From Tetracentron sinense (taxonomy: Eukaryota > Streptophyta > Magnoliopsida > Trochodendrales > Trochodendraceae), in NCBI GenBank assembly GCA_015143295.1, contig CM026557.1, positions 21,051,760 to 21,115,759 of the forward strand: a stretch of DNA of 64,000 nt, read 5' to 3'. The translations under genes were made by a program, and so were the position numbers. Numbering within the stretch: the first letter of the stretch is position 1; the number at the start of each line of letters is the position of its first letter. Under the pieces are notes generated by a model that saw only the letters and a list, made by a program, of their open reading frames with translations, had not been told where the DNA came from and made no database searches. Shown in pieces: positions 60,101 through 64,000 of this stretch.

Positions 60101-63100
60101 CCCTCTCGAGGCCCATCTCTGATCATGTGCCTATTATTTTAGAATCGGGGTCTTTCTCTAGGGTCCTAGCCCCTTCCATTTTGAGAATATGTGGTTGGAG
60201 GACGAGAAGTTTAAGGCTTTAGTGGCTAAGGTGTGGAATCTCCAAAGTGGATGGGGCTCGGCTAGCACTCGCTTTGGCATGAAGCTGAAAGCTCTCAAAG
60301 GCCGGTTGAAAATTTGGAATAGCAAAGTGTTTGGGAATGTCTAGGTCCGGTTAGCAAGGTTACTTCAGGAGATCGAAGAGATGGATGGTTTTGCCGAATC
60401 TAAAGATCTATCCCCCCCAGAGCTTTGAATACAGAGGCAAATCGATTGGCATACGTCTCCTCAAAATGAAAGAGATAAGTTGGAAACAAAAGGCCAGAAT
60501 TCGTTGGCTCAAAGAGGGGGATCGTAACACCAAGTTCTTCCAAAGATCGACAAACTTTTACAAGAAAAGAAATTTTATCTCCTAGCTGAGGGTAGAGGGA
60601 AACTGGAAGGAGTCGAAGGACGCTATTGCAGATAGTGTCATATCATTCTACTGGGATTTGTATTGCGAAAGGGAATCTTGGCGTCCTCAATTGGATGAGT
60701 TAGCCTTTGATGGCTTATCCATTGCCCAAAAGGGGGCTTTGTAGGCCCCTTTCGAGGTAGATGAGGTTCTTGGAGCTATTTGTGGTTTAGCGGGTGATAA
60801 GGCGCCTGGGCTAGAGGGTTCCATAGAGTTCTATAGGGCGTGTTGGGAGATTGTGGGGAGTGACTTTATGGATGTGATGAGGGAGCTATATGTCTCGGGT
60901 CGCTTTGATAGAGTAGTGAATTGCACCTTCCTTGTGCTGATTCCAAATAAGGAAGGCGCTTTTGATCTAAAAGATTTTCGGCCTTTTAGTTTGGTGAGCA
61001 GCGTGTACAAAATCCTTTCCAAGGTCTTGACGGACCGTCGAAAGGTAGTCATGCCCTCCATTATATCCCCTCAACATGGAGCGTTTGTAGGGGGCATCAA
61101 ACGCTCGATGACATATTGATTGCTAATGAAAGCATTGACGCTGGCACCAAATCCAAGATTCAGGGTCTTCTTTGTAAGGTGGACATGGAAAAAGCCTATG
61201 ATCATGTAAATTGGGCCTTTCTAAGTACGTCCTTGGCAAGATGGAGTTTGGGGCTAAGTGGAGGCTTCTAAACGGGAGCTTGGTGGGATTCTCCAATTCC
61301 AGGGGTTTTCGTCAATAAGATCTGCTATCTCCCTTTCTTTTTGTGATAGTCTCAGAGGCTTTGAGTCGTTTGTTATCTAAGGCAGAGGGGAGGTTTTTTG
61401 AAGAGTTCCCGATTGGAGTAGATCGGTTACGTATTTCACACTTTCAGTTTGCTGATGATACCCTCATTTTCTGTAGAGCTCAAAGTGACGATCTTCTCCA
61501 TCTTAGATGCATTCTTCGTTGCTTTGAAGTAGTGTCTGGCCTGCGAGTGAACTTGGAGAAATCAGAGATCGTGAGTGTAGGTGTAGTTCTAGATATAGAT
61601 CTTCTTGCTCGGTGCCTTGGTTGCTCTATGGGGTCCCTCCCTTCTGTTTACCTAGGTATGCCTTTAGGTGAGAGATTTAAAGCCAAAGCAATTTGGATCC
61701 CAGTGCTGGATAGGGTGGCCAAAAGACTCTCAGGTTAGAACATCTTCTTTATCTAAAGGAGGGAAATTGACTGATCCAAAGTACCCTGAGCAGCCTTCTT
61801 ACCTATTTTATGTCCCTTAATACCATTCCTCGTTTGGTGGCGGTTGCTCTCGAGAGAATCCAAAGAGAATTTATGTGGAATGAGAAAGGTGACAAATTCA
61901 AATACCATCTTGTAGCCTGGAATCTCATGTGTAGGGCCAAGGAGAGCGGGGCTTTAAACCTCAAGTCGCTTGCCCAGGTTAACAAGGCTTTGTTAAGAAA
62001 ATGGGTTTGGAGATTTGGGAGGAGAGGAATAGTTTGCGGCGGGCTATAATCACTGCCAAATACGGGGAGCGGTCGTGTTGGGTTCCGAGAGAGGTGAGAG
62101 GTTCTCATGGTCAGAGTTTGTGGAAGGGTATTATGGTCAATGCCAACCTAGTGGTGCTAGATTTCCAGTTTAGATTTGGGAGGGAGTCAGAGGTCAGATT
62201 TTGGTCGGATGTGTGGTGTGGGGGCTCTAAGCTGAAGGATGACTTTGGCAACTTGTTCATGTTAGCATCTGATAGGAAGGCATCATTAGGGGAGTCTTGT
62301 GAGGGGTCGGGGAAGGGGGTGGTGTGGTGTCCGAGTATGCGTCGAGACTTGAACGATTGAGAAGTTGAAGATATGACTCGACTCTTGGAACGTGTTTCTT
62401 CGATCTCCCCGTGCACCGAAATTAGGGACAGTAGGATTTAGGCTAGAGACAACCATGGTCGGTTTTCAGTAAGATCTCTGTTACAATCATTGTATCATGT
62501 GCCCTTTGGGTCGTTTCTTCATAGAATTGTGTGGAATCCTGGCATCCCTTCGAAGGTATCTGTTTTTGTATAGAATGCGGTATTGAATAAAATTCCAACA
62601 TGTGACCACTTACAAAGTAGAGGGTGGAGGATGGCCAACTGCTGTTTCTTGTGCCTTCAAGCGGAAGAATCCGTGGACCATCTCTTATTGCACTGCCCTA
62701 TTGTGTTTGGGATTTGGGGTTTCATTCTTTCCCGAGTGAGGGTTGGCTGGGTCTTTCCCTCCTCTTTTCTCAATTTCTTATCTTGTTGGAAGGAGATGAA
62801 TGTGGATGACGCTAAGGAGGCGATTTGGGCGGTGCTCTCGGGGGCTATATCATGGATGATTTGGAATGAGAGAAACCTCGGAGTTCTTGAGGATTCCTCC
62901 TCTTCAGTGGAGCGTATTTGTGCGAGGATCTGTTTGGTGGTTTTGGAGTGGAGGGGGCTTCACTTCGATGTGGAGGCTCAAAGGGAGGTGCTGGGATGAT
63001 TAGTTTGTTTTGGTTGCCTGGGGGCTTTTTGGGTTGAGTTTATGTACTTGTAAACTCTTCTTCCCCTTTTCTTTCTTTTCCTTTTTTTCCTTTGTACTGC

Positions 63101-64000
63101 CTTTTCATGTTTTATATTATATATGGTGCTTGCTTATCGATCAAAAAAAAATGTAGCATCAATGATTAAGAAGATCTCAAGGTCAATTCTCTTCATGCCA
63201 ATGGTGGGTATGGACCCCTTTTACGTGCTCCACATTCACTGATGTTCTGTTGGTAGACCACCCTTTGAGATACATAAAATTCCTCAATTTATAATTGATA
63301 CTTGTTTCTATTGGTAGACCATCCTCCGAGGTGTCATAAATTTCCTCAATTTATAATTGATACTTGTTAGTGTTGATCATTGTCAATTTGATTTTCTTTG
63401 TTTCCAATTTTTCTTCAAGTCACCAAGTTTTCTGTAAAAACCGAAAGAGCTTCCTGTTTTCTGGACATGTCCTAAATGAACGTGGATTGCTTTCGCAGCC
63501 TATTATTTGCCTCAAAATGCTGGAGCCATAGCTCGGAAGTTCATACGGGATCCGCAGTTGCTGTCTTTCATTGATGCAGAGGTGGGTTGGCATTATTTTA
63601 GCGGCCATGCCTACTGTTTTCCTTATTCATAAGCTTTGGAATCTGCACGTGGCACATCCTATTGATCTTACTAAGTTAAAAAAATTCTCTGTGGTGTTTC
63701 TGCAGTGTTTTATAGTGAGCACAGTTAATGCTTTGCAGACACCAATGATCAATGCGAGCATGGTAAGCTGTTTGAATAGTTTTTGGCCTTTTGTGGTAGT
63801 CATGCTCACCTTGTTCTCATATATTGTTTGCCTCCAGGTTCTATGTGACAGGCATTTTGGGGGGATCAACTACCCTGTTGGCGGTGTTGGTGGAATCGCA
63901 AAGTCCTTGGCGAAAGGCCTAGTTGATCGGGGCAGTAAATTACTTTACAAGGCAAACGTGACCCGAATTATACTTGAGCATGGAAAGGCTGTGAGTGTAA
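47673..64000 (+). CDS. CRTISO: Carotenoid (prolycopene) isomerase, plastidic; 5' part, continues past window end
   Basis: Converts poly-cis-lycopene (prolycopene) to all-trans-lycopene in plastids. Exons: 47673-48143, 49560-49766, 49867-49966, 63499-63581, 63706-63762 and 63838 onward. All junctions follow GT-AG, and phases agree (0, 0, 1, 0, 0). The first 75 or so residues are Ser/Arg/Asn-rich and acid-poor, as in a chloroplast transit peptide. The FAD-binding Rossmann motif is [15 protein letters not shown] with [10 protein letters not shown]. Family-diagnostic stretches include [43 protein letters not shown] and [17 protein letters not shown]. The start is the first ATG of the frame; a second at 47700 is possible. 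Intron 3 is 13,532 bp and full of mobile DNA. The window contains roughly half the protein, with no stop or frame change in the visible exons. The last exon may end at 63990, before GTGAGT. Confidence 0.95.
48553..48700 (+). repeat. Dispersed repeat in CRTISO intron 1
   Basis: Aligns with the reverse complement of 2040-2178 at about 80% identity by eye, from CAGTTGACATTATTGGAC to ATTTGTTGAC. Intron 1 otherwise shows no clear element. Confidence 0.6.
49560..49766 (+). CDS. CRTISO: CRTISO exon 2
   Basis: 69 codons beginning [14 protein letters not shown] and ending FYSECWK. The acceptor is ATGGGCAG and the donor GTCTGT. Confidence 0.93.
49867..49966 (+). CDS. CRTISO: CRTISO exon 3
   Basis: 100 bases, [16 protein letters not shown] to IECLTL plus one base of the next codon. 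The donor GTAATT opens the 13.5-kb intron 3. Confidence 0.93.
49967..51663 (+). other. CRTISO: CRTISO intron 3, 5' part without arm homology
   Basis: Ordinary AT-rich intron sequence. A 20-bp direct repeat (CCTCCAAACTCCAAAGAGTT) occurs at about 51212 and 51239. Nothing else was recognised. It ends at 51664, where X1 homology begins. Confidence 0.6.
51664..52711 (-). mobile_element. Copia-derived element X, X1 counterpart, leader and part of gag only (fossil)
   Basis: Reverse complement of about 12700-13743. Only the leader and the first part of gag remain; the rest of the element is absent here, although the left arm keeps it. One end abuts CRTISO intron sequence; the other joins LINE fragment C. 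Confidence 0.82.
52712..53305 (-). mobile_element. LINE fragment C, mirrored and shortened
   Basis: Matches 11485-12089. The distal 615 bp (left-arm 12090-12704) are missing. The join has a TCC microhomology, being flanked by GGTGATTCC on one side and CTCCCTTGTG on the other in the left arm. Confidence 0.82.
53306..53560 (-). mobile_element. LTR-like remnant with primer site, mirrored copy
   Basis: Matches 11240-11484, including the primer-site variant (ACTCCGATACCA on the plus strand near 53385). Confidence 0.5.
53662..54092 (-). mobile_element. LINE 3' fragment B, mirrored copy
   Basis: Matches 10694-11119, including the A tail (T run at 53664-53672 on the plus strand). The frame carrying [19 protein letters not shown] is open from 54043 to 53837. 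Confidence 0.82.
54394..54719. mobile_element. hAT-type MITE, mirrored copy, with 8-bp target duplication
   Basis: CTGATAAT flanks both sides (54386-54393 and 54720-54727). It is 326 bp, one base shorter than the left copy. Confidence 0.85.
55437..55585 (-). repeat. Two-copy tandem duplication, mirrored copy
   Basis: TTCGATTACTGCATGAACAC begins each of two adjacent copies. Matches 9203-9354. Confidence 0.8.
56650..59365 (+). pseudogene. LINE ORF1 (DUF4283-like), broken
   Basis: Begins [10 protein letters not shown]. The DUF4283-like core is about 57050-57200. The last 364 codons (58271-59365) form one open stretch ending KLQNRGN. A TGA at about 56953 stands where the left copy has CGA, consistent with CpG deamination. 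Further frame changes lie between about 57460 and 58270. In plant LINEs ORF1 is an RNA-binding partner of ORF2. Confidence 0.75.
59448..62999 (+). pseudogene. LINE ORF2 (endonuclease, reverse transcriptase, C-terminal zinc-knuckle-like domain), broken
   Basis: [15 protein letters not shown] opens the endonuclease. [10 protein letters not shown] (59860) and SDHVPIILE (60120) are endonuclease motifs. The reverse transcriptase has DKAPGLEG (60798), [16 protein letters not shown] (60940) and the catalytic-region FADDTLIF (61450). The C-terminal part has CDHLQSRGW...[19 protein letters not shown] (62603-62700) and MIWNERN (62855). At about 1184 codons it is near the usual plant length. Stops and frame shifts are scattered, for example TAG in place of Glu (CAG) near 60343. 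Confidence 0.85.
63250..63370. repeat. Two-copy tandem duplication in CRTISO intron 3, period about 61 bp
   Basis: TTGGTAGACCA/TTGGTAGACCATCCTCCGAG begin the two copies. Both end CCTCAATTTATAATTGATAC. It lies in original intron sequence between the LINE tail and exon 4. Confidence 0.8.
63499..63581 (+). CDS. CRTISO: CRTISO exon 4
   Basis: 83 bases. They complete the split Ala codon and encode [14 protein letters not shown] to SFIDAE. The acceptor is TTTCGCAG, only about 350 bp after the LINE tail. Confidence 0.93.
63706..63762 (+). CDS. CRTISO: CRTISO exon 5
   Basis: 19 codons, [19 protein letters not shown], between acceptor TTCTGCAG and donor GTAAGC. Confidence 0.92.
63838..64000 (+). CDS. 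CRTISO: CRTISO exon 6, cut by the window end
   Basis: Starts [16 protein letters not shown] and runs to EHGKA at 63990. The next bases, GTGAGTGTAA, can be read either as V-S-V or as a good splice donor. The donor reading is favoured because homologues usually have V-G-V here. Confidence 0.9.

Larger units (their letters stand above)
38410..62469. repeat. Right arm of the giant inverted duplication
   Basis: Mirror copy of the left arm. It contains the intact MADS-box gene, the CRTISO 5' exons (46160-51663 has no left counterpart), and the mobile cluster now lying in CRTISO intron 3. Relative to the left arm it lacks about 615 bp at the LINE fragment C/X1 junction and about 127 bp in the LINE 5' region. 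Its outer edge is not a structural end here, because the LINE continues to its own 3' tail at 63150. The inner edge at 38410 lies inside X2. Confidence 0.93.
56340..63150 (+). mobile_element. L1-type LINE, near full-length, in CRTISO intron 3
   Basis: Plus-strand element with ORF1 (56650-59365), ORF2 (59448-62999), a 3' UTR with T-rich runs, and the tail GCTTATCGATCAAAAAAAAA ending at about 63150. The 5' edge is approximate. A 67-bp period duplication of AAGATTATATCCATCGAAT occurs at about 56398 and 56465. Both reading frames carry stops or shifts, so this copy is not autonomous. About 127 bp are missing just before ORF1, at CCCCACCGCGG near 56612. A target duplication was not resolved. It lies in the same direction as CRTISO. 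Confidence 0.88.

Noticed and set aside
56340-63165. Target duplication for the full LINE (AAAATGTGATGAATCAATG near 56349 against AAAATGTAGCATCAATG near 63149)
   Set aside because: The resemblance is suggestive but needs gaps and mismatches, and the 5' edge of the element is not fixed.
1-64000. tRNA, rRNA, organelle-derived DNA or riboswitch
   Set aside because: Nothing with the needed motifs was seen by eye. A covariance-model and organelle-genome search would settle this.

Overview
This is nuclear DNA of a flowering plant. The evidence is a spliced plastid carotenoid isomerase gene (CRTISO) with a transit-peptide-like N-terminus, a plant type I MADS-box gene, plant L1-type LINEs, copia elements with 'TGGTATCAGA'-type primer sites, a Mutator-like foldback element, a Helitron end, and MITEs with 8-bp and 9-bp target duplications. 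I cannot fix the species.

The main structure is a very large inverted duplication. The left arm (about 2177-23590) is the reverse complement, at roughly 97-99% identity judged by eye, of the right arm (about 38410-62469). The spacer between them is about 14.8 kb. Reading inward on the left: LINE cut off at its 3' side (2177-8440); copia fossil A holding a 327-bp hAT-type MITE and a LINE 3' fragment (8498-11240); LTR/primer-site remnant and a second LINE fragment (11240-12687); copia-derived element X1 (12688-15708); a 5'-truncated MADS-box copy (15854-16497); a 169-bp palindromic MITE (17033-17201); copia pol fossil (19690-20708); element X2 (20709-23875). The right arm carries the same items mirrored. 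It differs in having the intact MADS-box gene (45517-46209, minus), the first three CRTISO exons (47673-49966), and shorter X copies.

CRTISO runs rightward from 47673 past the window end. Exons 1-3 lie at 47673-49966 and exons 4-6 at 63499-64000. Intron 3 is about 13.5 kb and holds about 11.5 kb of nested mobile DNA, ending with a near full-length LINE (about 56340-63150) that keeps its A-rich 3' tail. The left LINE stops in mid ORF2, so the duplication edge cuts inside this LINE. The simplest reading is that the CRTISO intron region was copied, inverted, to the left, and that both arms were then trimmed.

The spacer (23.9-38.4 kb) is another nest: a purine-rich GC island, a Mutator-like element with about 0.7-kb terminal inverted repeats (24671-34127) interrupted by an LTR-like block, a 2.92-kb solo LTR with a CTTAT target duplication and five copies of one hairpin, and a Helitron 3' end. 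Copia LTR pieces and a 182-bp tandem repeat (37335-38172) follow.

Only two host genes look functional: CRTISO and the right-hand MADS-box gene. They are divergently oriented, with 1.46 kb between start codons. Everything else is mobile DNA, fossils, or unassigned intergenic sequence.
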